NCBI RefSeq assembly: GCF_000384375.1
Contig: NZ_ARVX01000001.1
Span: forward strand, 930,001-994,000
Reading direction: 5' to 3'
Length of the DNA stretch: 64,000 nt
Source: Methylotenera versatilis 79
GTDB taxonomy: Bacteria > Pseudomonadota > Gammaproteobacteria > Burkholderiales > Methylophilaceae
A program made the translations under genes and the position numbers. This document shows, piece by piece, positions 54,769 through 63,185 of this stretch. The stretch's first letter is position 1. Each line of letters opens with the position of its first letter. Under the pieces are notes generated by a model that made no database searches, was not told the DNA's origin, and saw only the letters and a list, made by a program, of their open reading frames with translations.

Positions 54769-55425
54769 TCAAACTTTACTCGCCAGTCGCTGCTCAAATA
54801 TTTGCCTTAATAAAGGGGTTAATGATGTCACCGTAAGCGCGCGTTTTAATAGTTCAGCATCGCCTTCATCCAGTTTTTGCATGCCCAGTGTAGTGCGTAT
54901 ATTAATCGCTTGTGGGTCGCGCTCTAATATCGTGATGCTGTCACCGGCAACTACTTCACCCGTTTGAATGACACGCAAATAGAAACCACTTTTGCCGCTA
55001 CGCAAAAACTCATCCAAAATGTCTGGAAAACCTATTTTGTCGCCAAACTTAAAACAAGGAATACGCGGCATGGTCACTTGTACTTTTACACCTGTTTTGG
55101 CATCGCCAATTTGCAAAATATCACCGATGCAAATGTCTTCTTCTAACAAGCCTGAAATAGTGAAGTTTTCACCAAAGGTGCCATGCGGTAAATTAATCAG
55201 ATTCAGGCGATTTTGCCAATAGGCATAGTGTTCGAAAGGGTAGCAATAAGCGGCTTGATGCTCACCACCATGCACGCCGGCATCTGCTTGGCCATCGCCA
55301 ACCAAAGTTAATCTGGTCAACCAAACGCGGCCTTTTACTGGCGTTTTGTAAATGCCAGTAAACACATTTTTGCCATCAATTTCAACCAGTTTTGGTAGTG
55401 CGACATTAACAGAAAGTAGTTTCAC
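54769..55425 (-). CDS. MOSC-domain protein (YiiM-like)
   Basis: 218 residues from GTG at 55425, giving the family's usual opening (V/M)KLLSVNVALPK; the open frame extends 31 codons further upstream with a sequence unlike the family. Motifs: GQADAGVHGGEHQAAYCYPFEHYAYW, HGTFGENFTISGLLEEDICIGD, and the conserved Cys in MPRIPCFKFG that in MOSC proteins can bind the molybdenum cofactor. YiiM-type proteins reduce N-hydroxylated compounds such as hydroxylaminopurine. It is not adjacent to the xdh/ior genes but shares the cofactor. Confidence 0.88.
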   Translation of the reverse strand: MKLLSVNVALPKLVEIDGKNVFTGIYKTPVKGRVWLTRLTLVGDGQADAGVHGGEHQAAYCYPFEHYAYWQNRLNLINLPHGTFGENFTISGLLEEDICIGDILQIGDAKTGVKVQVTMPRIPCFKFGDKIGFPDILDEFLRSGKSGFYLRVIQTGEVVAGDSITILERDPQAINIRTTLGMQKLDEGDAELLKRALTVTSLTPLLRQIFEQRLASKV

Positions 55426-55562
55426 AATTATATTTCTCAAACAAATGTATTTGAGTATATTATCGGTATCAATTGATATAAAAAATACGTGATATGACGT
55501 ACAAAATGGACAATCCATTCATCAATCATTTGGACGTATTTTTAAAGTCGCAAATAATTTCC

Positions 55563-56468
55563 TCACGACGTGTACTCGGCATCATTCGTAGGAATAGAAA
55601 GATGCTGCTGTATATATTCAACCAATAACTTGGTTTTTGTGGGTAGATGCCTGCGTGATGGATAAACTGCATATAAGGTTTGATCTCTGCCGGGCGTAAA
55701 TTCGGGCAGCGCTAAAACAAGCTCACCACTTTGCAATTCATTGTGTACCTGCCAATAGCAAATCATACCAATGCCTAAACCATCTTTAACGGCTTCAACC
55801 AGCGCTTCACTATAATTGGTTTGGAAACTGCCTGATACACGTTGATGCATGGTTTTACCTGCGTTTTTAAATTCCCAGTTGTAGTTTTCATTCAGTACGA
55901 CGCAATTGTGCTGGACTAAATCTGCTGGATTATTAAGTGGTGGCGAATTTTCTAGATAAGCCTTAGTTGTGCAAAGCACTTCTGGTGATGGCCCTAGCCT
56001 TTTGGCGACTAAGCTGGAGTCGTGCATTTGTGCGCCACGAATCGCTAAATCAATCCCTTCTGCAACGATATCCAGCACTTTGTCGGACAGCTCAAAACTG
56101 ATTTTAATCTTAGGGTATTTTTTCAAAAATTGCAGCATAATCGGCATTAAGTAGATGCGCGCAAATGAGGCAGAAGCCGTTATGCGGATCAACCCGCTCG
56201 GCTCAGTCTGTTCGCCCCAGTCTTTTTCATAATCATCAATCGTTTCTAATAGATGCTGCGCTTGGGCGTAAAGGCGTTGACCTTCATCGGTTTGCTGGAT
56301 ATTTCTGGTGCTGCGATGAAACAGCCTTGCACCAAACTCTTTTTCAATCTGCGTTAAGCGCTTGCTCATCATGCTGGGCGTGGTCTGGTTCAACTCAGCC
56401 ACCAATGTCAGGCTTTTCTTTTCATAGATTTGCACAAACACACGCAAATCATCAATCGATTTAAACAT
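55563..56468 (-). CDS. LysR family transcriptional regulator
   Basis: 301 residues from the ATG that follows GGGG by five bases; the frame opens two codons earlier at GTG. N-terminal winged helix (IDDLRVFVQIYEKKSLTLVAELNQTTPSMMSKRLTQIEKEFGARLFHRSTRN) and a complete effector domain. It diverges from the NTF2-like gene at 56576; the gap has an imperfect TTATTC-N8-GAATAA repeat of the T-N11-A type that LysR proteins bind. The likely target is that neighbour and the PPOX-family gene beyond. Confidence 0.92.
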   Translation of the reverse strand: MFKSIDDLRVFVQIYEKKSLTLVAELNQTTPSMMSKRLTQIEKEFGARLFHRSTRNIQQTDEGQRLYAQAQHLLETIDDYEKDWGEQTEPSGLIRITASASFARIYLMPIMLQFLKKYPKIKISFELSDKVLDIVAEGIDLAIRGAQMHDSSLVAKRLGPSPEVLCTTKAYLENSPPLNNPADLVQHNCVVLNENYNWEFKNAGKTMHQRVSGSFQTNYSEALVEAVKDGLGIGMICYWQVHNELQSGELVLALPEFTPGRDQTLYAVYPSRRHLPTKTKLLVEYIQQHLSIPTNDAEYTS

Positions 56469-56521
56469 ACACACCCCACATTATTTCTTTTTAAGCACAA
56501 ATAATATTCTTAATTAACTAT

Positions 56522-56541
56522 TTATTCCAACTATTGAATAA
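56522..56541. promoter_or_regulatory. LysR-type inverted repeat
   Basis: TTATTC-CAACTATT-GAATAA: 6-bp arms with an 8-bp spacer, 35 bp before the NTF2-like start and 54 bp before the divergent LysR start. It contains the ATTC-N-GAAT core usual for LysR sites. Confidence 0.4.
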
Positions 56542-56575
56542 GTCAATATGAGCAAAATTGTTTGAGGAGAATCAT

Positions 56576-56944
56576 ATGTCAGCCAATAATATTCAGGATT
56601 ACGATGCGATTACGCAGTTGATACAACATTACATTTTTGGTGCAAAATCTGGCAAGGGCAGCGATATGAAGCCAGCCTTTCATGATGATGCGACTATTTA
56701 TGGTTACGTCGGTACTGATTTATTTGCAGGGCCTATTCAAGGTTTATACGATTGGAACGATGCTAATGGGCCTGCTAAAGAGTTAGTCGCCAGAATCGTC
56801 AATATCGATATTGTGGGCACAGTCGCCAGTGTTCGGCTAGAATCAGATAATTGGACAGGACATCGTTTTACGGATTTTTTCAATGTTTTAAAAGTAGATG
56901 GGCAATGGAAAATCATGAATAAGATTTTCCATTTACATGATTGA
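56576..56944 (+). CDS. NTF2-like nuclear-transport-factor-fold protein
   Basis: 122 residues from ATG 56576, which follows GAGGAG at proper spacing; the frame opens 18 bases earlier without such a site. Sequence features are an N-terminal helix (YDAITQLIQHYIFGAKSGKG), then the curved sheet (FHDDATIYGYVGTDLFAGPIQGLYDW, VRLESDNWTGHRFTDFFNVLKVDGQWKIMNKIF). This resembles the lumazine-binding/SnoaL-like group. The cavity suggests a small-molecule binder or enzyme; function is unknown. It is divergent from a LysR gene and precedes the PPOX-family gene. Confidence 0.8.
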   Translation: MSANNIQDYDAITQLIQHYIFGAKSGKGSDMKPAFHDDATIYGYVGTDLFAGPIQGLYDWNDANGPAKELVARIVNIDIVGTVASVRLESDNWTGHRFTDFFNVLKVDGQWKIMNKIFHLHD

Positions 56945-57029
56945 TTTAAAAGGCTAAAAATCTATAGCTGGATTTATATAATTAAGTTAAATAATTAGGA
57001 TTAAGTTAACCCAATTTTGGAGGCAAAAA

Positions 57030-57683
57030 ATGGCATCTTTATATTCACCACAACATCGCGCATTACAAGAGGAATTCAATACGACCAAACTGGCAGACTT
57101 ACTGGATAATGGTTGGATACACGAAACGATTGCTGAGGAAGAAAAGAAATTTATTAGCACGCGTGATATGTTTTTTCTGTCCACTGTCGATCCAGAAGGC
57201 ATGCCGACGGTTTCATATAAAGGCGGCGGCGTTGGCTTTGTAAAAGTGTTGGATGAAAACACGCTGGTGTTCCCCGGCTTTGACGGCAATGGCATGTTCT
57301 ATTCAGTCGGCAATATCGATGCGCAAGGCAAAGTGGGCTTACTTTTTATCGATTTTGAAACTCCACATAGAGTACGTGTACAAGGTACGGCAAAACTGGT
57401 GCGTGAGCATGCCTTAATGGCGGAATATACCGAAGCCAAATACTTGATTATGGTGACGGTGACAAAAATATGGGTGAATTGCCCACGCTATATTCATAAA
57501 TACCAGAAAATCGATCAATCTAAATATGTACCAGAACCCTGTAAAGTGACGCCAATCCCAACCTGGAAGCGCCTAGACATGGTGCAGGACGCGATTACGC
57601 CAGAAGAAAAAGCCATTGCTGAATCGCAAGGGCTGGTGGATATTGCAGAATATGAAGCAAAAGTGAAGCGCGGCGAAGGTTAA
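57030..57683 (+). CDS. PPOX-family flavoprotein
   Basis: 217 residues with the split-barrel FMN-binding fold of pyridoxamine-5'-phosphate-oxidase-like proteins: MFFLSTVDPEGMPTVSYKGGGVGFVKVLDENTLVFPGFDGNGMFYSVGNI, then GLLFIDFETPHRVRVQGTAKLV and a C-terminal TKIWVNCPRYIHKYQKI. It is longer than classic PPOX and lacks the PNPOx C-terminal domain, so vitamin B6 oxidation is unlikely; a general flavin reductase is more probable. GGAGG precedes the ATG. It is 85 bp after the NTF2-like gene and 8 bp before the MocA-like gene. Confidence 0.85.
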   Translation: MASLYSPQHRALQEEFNTTKLADLLDNGWIHETIAEEEKKFISTRDMFFLSTVDPEGMPTVSYKGGGVGFVKVLDENTLVFPGFDGNGMFYSVGNIDAQGKVGLLFIDFETPHRVRVQGTAKLVREHALMAEYTEAKYLIMVTVTKIWVNCPRYIHKYQKIDQSKYVPEPCKVTPIPTWKRLDMVQDAITPEEKAIAESQGLVDIAEYEAKVKRGEG

Positions 57684-57691
57684 TAAATAAA

Positions 57692-58297
57692 GTGGTCGGT
57701 ATTTTGTTAGCAGCAGGTTTTTCGCGCCGATTCGGTTCGGCAGATAAGCTTTTACAGCTTCTGCCAGATGGTCGGCCAATTGCATTGGCATCTGCTGAGC
57801 ATTTGATTCAAGCGATTCCAAATAGTATTGCAGTGCTTAGGGCAGAAAATAAAACGCTGGCGACATTGCTGCTTAATGCTGGTTTAAAGGTGATTTTTTG
57901 CAATGAAAATGAGCATGAAATGGCGGATAGTTTGACTGCTGGAATTCGGTTTTCAGCTAGTCTTTTTTCAACTGGTCTTGAAGTAGCGAATGATGGATTT
58001 GTGATCGCGCTGGCGGATATGCCTTACATTCAACCTGAAACCATTCGTGCGGTAGCGAATAAAGTGGCTGATGGTGCTTCAATCGTGATTCCCACATATC
58101 AAAACCAGCGTGGGCATCCAGTTGGTTTTTTAGAAAAATTCCGTAATGAGTTAGAAAATCTGCAAGGTAATGAAGGCGCGCGTTCTATTATTAAACGCTA
58201 CGCCGATGAAGTTTATTTACTGCCAACGGATGATGCTGGCATTTTGGCGGATATTGATACGCCCGCAGATTTGGCAGTCAGCGATTTGAAAAACTAA
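57692..58297 (+). CDS. MocA-like molybdenum cofactor nucleotidyltransferase
   Basis: 201 residues starting at GTG. The N-terminus VGILLAAGFSRRFGSADKLLQLL is the NTP-transferase loop that binds the nucleotide (LAAGxSxRxG). FVIALADMPYIQPETI is the metal-binding Asp region and NQRGHPVGFLEKF follows. MocA adds CMP to the molybdenum cofactor for xanthine-oxidase-family enzymes. It converges on xdhC with a 4-bp overlap of the stops, and the ior genes on the other side need exactly this cofactor form. A GTP-type (MobA) role is less likely given the context. Confidence 0.88.
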   Translation: MVGILLAAGFSRRFGSADKLLQLLPDGRPIALASAEHLIQAIPNSIAVLRAENKTLATLLLNAGLKVIFCNENEHEMADSLTAGIRFSASLFSTGLEVANDGFVIALADMPYIQPETIRAVANKVADGASIVIPTYQNQRGHPVGFLEKFRNELENLQGNEGARSIIKRYADEVYLLPTDDAGILADIDTPADLAVSDLKN

Positions 58298-59295
58298 GCT
58301 TGGCAGCGAGTTTCACTTAAATCGCTCATATCACTGATAAAACCAGTGCCCATTTTTAGCTGTTGCGCTCTAACTTGAATAAGCTCGGCAAGGATGGCGA
58401 TAGCGATTTCAGCAGGCGTGCGGCTACCGATTTGCAAGCCCACAGGCCCGCGCATGGTGGAAATTTCTAATTCATTCAAATCAAACATACGCAAACGCTC
58501 GCGCCGCTTTTCCTGATTTTTATGTGAGCCAAGCGCCCCGACATAAAACGCATCCGATTTAAGCGCTTCAAGCAAAGCCATATCGTCCAGTTTAGGGTCA
58601 TGCGTCACCGCCACAATTGCCGTATGTGCATCTGCTTGGATTTCCAGTACTACATCATCCGGCATGCCTTCAATCCAAGTTACACCTTCCACGTGCCACT
58701 CGTCACGAATCTCTTGGCGTGGTTCGCAAATCAGCACATCAAAATCCAGCACTTGCGCCATGCTCGCCAACATAGAACCCAATTGATTGGCACCAATAAT
58801 CAGCAAGCGCCATTGCGGCCCAAAATAGGTGTGGAACCAATCGCCATCGATTTTTGGCAAACCTTCAGGCAAAACCTGCAATAACTTGATCTGCCCAGTA
58901 TTCAAATTCACAGAGCGTTTGATTAATTTTCTATCCTGCAAACTAGCGAGTAGCGGCCGCAATTGTTCTGCAGCATTCAGTGGTTCTACAAATATCTGCA
59001 AACGGCCACCACAAGGAATACGGAAGCGTTGCGCATCATCTCGGCTAATGCCGTACTCCATAAGGGATGGCGTTTTGGGCAATGCTTGATCGCGCGCTTT
59101 ATCGGCCAAATCATCTTCAATGCAGCCACCAGAAACTGAGCCGATCAAATGTCCATCTTCGCGCACGACCAAGATTGCGCCAGGTAAACGCGGGGCGGAA
59201 CCCCAAGTTTGCACAACGGTGAACAAATGCGCTTTATAGCCGCTTTCCAGCCATTCCAGCGCGCGAGTTAACACTTCTAAATCAGCAGATTTCAT
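58294..59295 (-). CDS. XdhC-family cofactor-insertion protein
   Basis: 333 residues. The N-terminal XdhC/CoxI domain shows TWGSAPRLPGAILVVREDGHLIGSVSGGCIEDDL; the C-terminal Rossmann domain shows LLIIGANQLGSMLASMAQVLDFDVLICEPR. XdhC binds the molybdenum cofactor, helps its sulfuration and hands it to xanthine-oxidase-type enzymes. It follows iorB by 16 bp and is co-transcribed with iorA and iorB, so it is their dedicated chaperone. Confidence 0.93.
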   Translation of the reverse strand: MKSADLEVLTRALEWLESGYKAHLFTVVQTWGSAPRLPGAILVVREDGHLIGSVSGGCIEDDLADKARDQALPKTPSLMEYGISRDDAQRFRIPCGGRLQIFVEPLNAAEQLRPLLASLQDRKLIKRSVNLNTGQIKLLQVLPEGLPKIDGDWFHTYFGPQWRLLIIGANQLGSMLASMAQVLDFDVLICEPRQEIRDEWHVEGVTWIEGMPDDVVLEIQADAHTAIVAVTHDPKLDDMALLEALKSDAFYVGALGSHKNQEKRRERLRMFDLNELEISTMRGPVGLQIGSRTPAEIAIAILAELIQVRAQQLKMGTGFISDMSDLSETRCQA

Positions 59296-59311
59296 ATTGC
59301 CTCTTTAATGC

Positions 59312-61510
59312 TTAAGCCAATTGATTCCCAATCGGCAGCGTACGAATACGCTTACCCGTTGCCGCGAAAATCGCATTGGTCACCGCAGGCGCGACAGGTG
59401 GTAAACCTGGCTCACCAACGCCGCCCATTTTTTCAGTGCTTTGCACGATATACACCTCTACTTTAGGCATATTGCCCATACGCATCACTTGATAATCGTG
59501 GAAGTTAGATTGCTCAACCATGCCATCTTTAAAAGTGATTTCGCTTTGCAGAGCAGCGCCTAAACCAAATGAAACAGATGATTCGATCTGTGCTTTCAGA
59601 GAGTCTGGGTTTACTGCAAGGCCGCAATCAATGGCAGAAACCATACGATGTACTTTAACTTCGCCTTCATTGACAGAAACTTCTGCAATCTGTGCCACAA
59701 AACTGCCAAACGATTCATGCACAGCAACGCCGCGGAATACGCCTTTTGGCAGTGGTTTATTCCAATCGGCTTTTTCAGCGGCTAAATTAAGTGCCGCTAA
59801 ATGGCGTGGATGACCTTTTAGCAATTCACGGCGATAATCTAGCGGGTCTTTTTTCACTGTATGTGCAAGTTCATCAATCAAACTTTCCATCACAAACGCA
59901 GTATGGCTGTGGCCAACTGAACGCCACCAGAGTACAGGTACTTTAGTTTTGGCAGTGTGCAAGCTCACTTGATAATTAGGGATGTTTTTTAAATAAGGCG
60001 AATCCGCAGTGCCTTCTACAGACGTCGCATCAATGCCATCTTTAATTTGAAACGCTTCAAACGGTGTACCTAACATAATGGATTGGCCGACAGCTACATG
60101 CTCCCAAGCAGACGGCATGCCATTTGTATCCAATGCTATTTTGGCTTTGTGTACAAACATAGGGCGGTAATAACCGCCTTTCACATCATCTTCGCGGCTC
60201 CATACCGTTTTCACAGGTACGCCTGCCGCTTTGGCGACTTGCACAGCTTCTGATACAAAGTCGGCTGCAGGATTGGCGCGGCGGCCAAAACCACCGCCCA
60301 AGAATAAAGTATGGATTTTGACTTGCTCAGGTTTTAAGCCCAATATTTTTGCCGCAGCTGTTTGATCCGTACCTTGCATTTGCGTGCCAGTCCAAATCTC
60401 GCAACCATCTTTTTCAATTTTTACTGAACAGTTCAGCGGCTCCATTGGCGAGTGTGCTAAATAAGGCAATGCGTATTCGGCTTCAACGAATTTTTCTGCT
60501 TTAGCCATAGCGGTTTTATTGTCACCTGCTTTCGCTGCGATTAACCCTGTTGTTGCAGCCATTTTTTTGTATTCTGCCAGCAGAGCTTTTGAATCAAGGC
60601 TGGCATTTTCGCCTAAATCCCAATCTACTTTTAGCGCTTCACGGCCTTTTTTCGCAGCCCAATAATTATCTGCTATTACCGCTACACCAGTCGGCACTTG
60701 CACCACTTGGCGCACACCTTTAATTTGTTTAGCAGCCGTTGCATCAAACGTTTTAACAGTTCCGCCAAATACGGGTGAACGCGCAACCATCGCTGTCATC
60801 AAGCCATCGAACTGAATATCTTGACCGAATATCGCGGTACCATTTATCTTTTCTGGGCCATCTAAACGTTTAGTGGCTTTGCCAATAATCTTCCAATCTT
60901 TAGGCTCTTTCAACGTAATGGCTTTTGGCGTTTCCAGTTTAGCTGCAGCTTCGGCTAAATCACCATAACTGATTTTTTTATCGCCACTAATTGCAAAGCC
61001 ATTCTCCGTTTTAATGCTGTCAGCAGGAACGCCCAATTTCTCAGCCGCAGCGCTGATTAATAGTGCGCGAGTCAGCGCGCCAGCTTGACGGTAACGATCA
61101 AATTCAGACCAAGTGGTAGAAGAGCCACCAGTGATTTGAATGCCATAAGCGGTATGAATATATTCTGGCGCAGCAGAAGCATGTTCCACTTTGATTTTGC
61201 TCCAGTCTGCATCCAGTTCTTCAGCGATCAGCATAGGCAATGTTGTCCAAATGCCTTGTCCCATCTCGCTGTGTGCAAGCATGACAGTAATCGTGTTGTC
61301 AGTTCCGATACGCAAATAAGCATTTGGCGTGGGTAGTTTTGTCGCATCTTTCGCCGCGTCTGCTGTTGTATCTGCCACAGAGCCTGGCATCAAAAAGCGT
61401 TTGGCATGCGGGATTGAGAAGGCAATCACTAAGCCGCCAACCACCAGCACGCCAGCTTTAATGAAAGTACGTCTTGAAATATTTAACGGAGTTTTTAAAG
61501 GTGCATTCAT
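59312..61510 (-). CDS. iorB: molybdenum hydroxylase large subunit (isoquinoline 1-oxidoreductase beta-type)
   Basis: 732 residues. The Tat signal SRRTFIKAG followed by a hydrophobic stretch sends the protein to the periplasm. The aldehyde-oxidase-type domains follow, with [29 protein letters not shown] and the catalytic Glu of [18 protein letters not shown] near the end. The partner is the [2Fe-2S] subunit encoded upstream; there is no FAD subunit, which is the IorAB arrangement. Substrates in the family are N-heteroaromatics or aldehydes; here unknown. It has no cytochrome c domain, so the electron acceptor must be another protein. Confidence 0.9.
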   Translation of the reverse strand: MNAPLKTPLNISRRTFIKAGVLVVGGLVIAFSIPHAKRFLMPGSVADTTADAAKDATKLPTPNAYLRIGTDNTITVMLAHSEMGQGIWTTLPMLIAEELDADWSKIKVEHASAAPEYIHTAYGIQITGGSSTTWSEFDRYRQAGALTRALLISAAAEKLGVPADSIKTENGFAISGDKKISYGDLAEAAAKLETPKAITLKEPKDWKIIGKATKRLDGPEKINGTAIFGQDIQFDGLMTAMVARSPVFGGTVKTFDATAAKQIKGVRQVVQVPTGVAVIADNYWAAKKGREALKVDWDLGENASLDSKALLAEYKKMAATTGLIAAKAGDNKTAMAKAEKFVEAEYALPYLAHSPMEPLNCSVKIEKDGCEIWTGTQMQGTDQTAAAKILGLKPEQVKIHTLFLGGGFGRRANPAADFVSEAVQVAKAAGVPVKTVWSREDDVKGGYYRPMFVHKAKIALDTNGMPSAWEHVAVGQSIMLGTPFEAFQIKDGIDATSVEGTADSPYLKNIPNYQVSLHTAKTKVPVLWWRSVGHSHTAFVMESLIDELAHTVKKDPLDYRRELLKGHPRHLAALNLAAEKADWNKPLPKGVFRGVAVHESFGSFVAQIAEVSVNEGEVKVHRMVSAIDCGLAVNPDSLKAQIESSVSFGLGAALQSEITFKDGMVEQSNFHDYQVMRMGNMPKVEVYIVQSTEKMGGVGEPGLPPVAPAVTNAIFAATGKRIRTLPIGNQLA

Positions 61511-61520
61511 GGTCGGCTCC

Positions 61521-61979
61521 TTAAGCTAACTTGCTTGCAGCATTGTGTATGGCGGCGCGAATGCGCGGATAAGTACCACAACGACAAATATTGCCGCTCA
61601 TCGCTGCATCGATGTCTGCATCAGTCGGTTTTGTATTGGTAGAAAGCAACGCTGTGGCCGACATGATTTGGCCAGACTGACAATAACCACATTGCACAAC
61701 GTCAATCTCTTTCCATGCTGCTTGCACAACTTGGCCGACTTTATCGTTTTGCATCTGTTCAATGGTGGTGATTTTTTTACCAGCCGCTGCGCTAATTGGC
61801 GTGATGCACGAACGTATGGCTTGGCCATCCAGATGCACAGTACAAGCGCCACATTGCGCCATGCCACAGCCGAATTTAGTACCAGTCAGATGTGCGGCAT
61901 CTCTTAATGCCCATAAAATCGGCATATCATCTGACACATCAAGCGATTGGTCTTTGCCGTTAATATTTAAAGTAATCAT
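61521..61979 (-). CDS. iorA: [2Fe-2S] subunit of molybdenum hydroxylase
   Basis: 152 residues. Plant-type ferredoxin cluster ligands C38, C43, C46 and C58 ([11 protein letters not shown] ... SC) and the second cluster ligands C97, C100, C132 and C134 (CGYC ... CRC), the standard two-cluster small subunit of this enzyme class. It carries no own signal and is exported as a complex with the Tat-targeted IorB. It is first in the iorA-iorB-xdhC operon, 10 bp before iorB. GGAGC lies before the ATG. A LysR gene is divergent. Confidence 0.94.
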   Translation of the reverse strand: MITLNINGKDQSLDVSDDMPILWALRDAAHLTGTKFGCGMAQCGACTVHLDGQAIRSCITPISAAAGKKITTIEQMQNDKVGQVVQAAWKEIDVVQCGYCQSGQIMSATALLSTNTKPTDADIDAAMSGNICRCGTYPRIRAAIHNAASKLA

Positions 61980-62148
61980 GCTATGTAGCTCCTTGATTTT
62001 TTGTACATCTTAGATTTTTTATGCATTTTATAATTGCATTTTTACTGCTTATTATTGGTTAAGTATTTAAATAAACTCACTTTAAACTTAACTATACTTT
62101 AATGTTAATTAGCATACTCGCATAGTGTTAACCATCATTGTATGAAAT

Positions 62149-62173
62149 AATTTGGAATTGATAATTCCAAATT
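62149..62173. promoter_or_regulatory. 25-bp palindrome in the iorA/LysR divergent promoter
   Basis: AATTTGGAATT (62149-62159), GAT, AATTCCAAATT (62163-62173): perfect 11-bp arms around a 3-bp spacer, ending 16 bp before the LysR start. The T-N11-A core and position fit autoregulation by the LysR protein. Confidence 0.55.
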
Positions 62174-62189
62174 GTAGATTAATGGCAAT

Positions 62190-63092
62190 ATGCAAAATCA
62201 ATTAGAAATGCTACGTATCTTTAAAGTAGTAGCAGAATCGGCAAATTTTAGAGAAGCTTCTGTTCGTTTGGCCATTTCGCCGCAATCTGTCACGCGCGCC
62301 ATTAAAGAGCTTGAAGAGTTGTTAGGCGAACCACTGTTTTATAGAAGTACGCGCAACACAACGATTACCGAATTCGGTAAACAAATGGCGCTTAAAAGTG
62401 AAGGCGTGATTGAGCAAGTGGATGCCTTGTTCGAGTCTAAAAAAAGTCTCAATCCACAGGCAGTAGAGGGCTTGGTTAAAATTACCATGCCCAATTCATT
62501 TGGCCAACAATACTTGCTGCCAGCCTTAACTGACTTTTTAAAAAGTCACCCAGGTATTCAGTTTGATTTAAGATTTTCTAACCTGATTGATAATGTCGTT
62601 GCCGATCAGATGGATATTGGCGTACGTGTCGGTTTTTTTAGTAATAATAGAAACGTTGCAAGGCGCGTAAACGAATTGAAGTTTTATATTGTAGGCACTC
62701 CAGAACTCATTGCAAAAACCGGCGTGCCACAAAAAATAGAGGCGCTTTTTCAAATGCCTTATACAGGGTTAATTGATCAAAATACTGGCAGAATGTGGCC
62801 ATGGAATTTTGCAGATGCGCCCGATTTCGTTCCAATTTCGCCTGCATTTATTACAGATGATCCTAATGCTGAGTTAGATGCGGTGTTAGCTGGTATTGGT
62901 TATGGGCAAATCGCTGATTTCCTGTGCGCAAAGTATCTTCACAGTGGCGAATTGGTATCGGTATTGCAAGACCAGTCGCCTACGCCGTGGGGCATTTATG
63001 TGTATCGGCCACAACGCGGCCCGGTGGCCGAGCGCGTGAGAGTTGTGTTTGATTATTTAGTTAATGTGTTGAGTGATGTCAAATTATTTTAG
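62190..63092 (+). CDS. LysR family transcriptional regulator of the ior operon
   Basis: 300 residues. The N-terminal winged helix reads LEMLRIFKVVAESANFREASVRLAISPQSVTRAIKELEELLGEPLFYRSTRN; the effector-binding domain is complete. It diverges from iorA (210-bp gap) with a 25-bp palindrome just before its own start. It most likely activates or represses the molybdenum hydroxylase operon in response to its substrate. An ATG 9 bases upstream is out of frame. Confidence 0.92.
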   Translation: MQNQLEMLRIFKVVAESANFREASVRLAISPQSVTRAIKELEELLGEPLFYRSTRNTTITEFGKQMALKSEGVIEQVDALFESKKSLNPQAVEGLVKITMPNSFGQQYLLPALTDFLKSHPGIQFDLRFSNLIDNVVADQMDIGVRVGFFSNNRNVARRVNELKFYIVGTPELIAKTGVPQKIEALFQMPYTGLIDQNTGRMWPWNFADAPDFVPISPAFITDDPNAELDAVLAGIGYGQIADFLCAKYLHSGELVSVLQDQSPTPWGIYVYRPQRGPVAERVRVVFDYLVNVLSDVKLF

Positions 63093-63185
63093 TATGATGT
63101 GGCGACTAGAGATTGAATTTGTATTGATTTAAACTGACTTAACCAAAATATTCAATAAACTAATTTAACTAGCAACAATAAAACT

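Noticed and set aside
54665-54967. 100-codon ORF on the plus strand
   Set aside because: Mostly antisense to the MOSC-domain gene, which has clear motifs.
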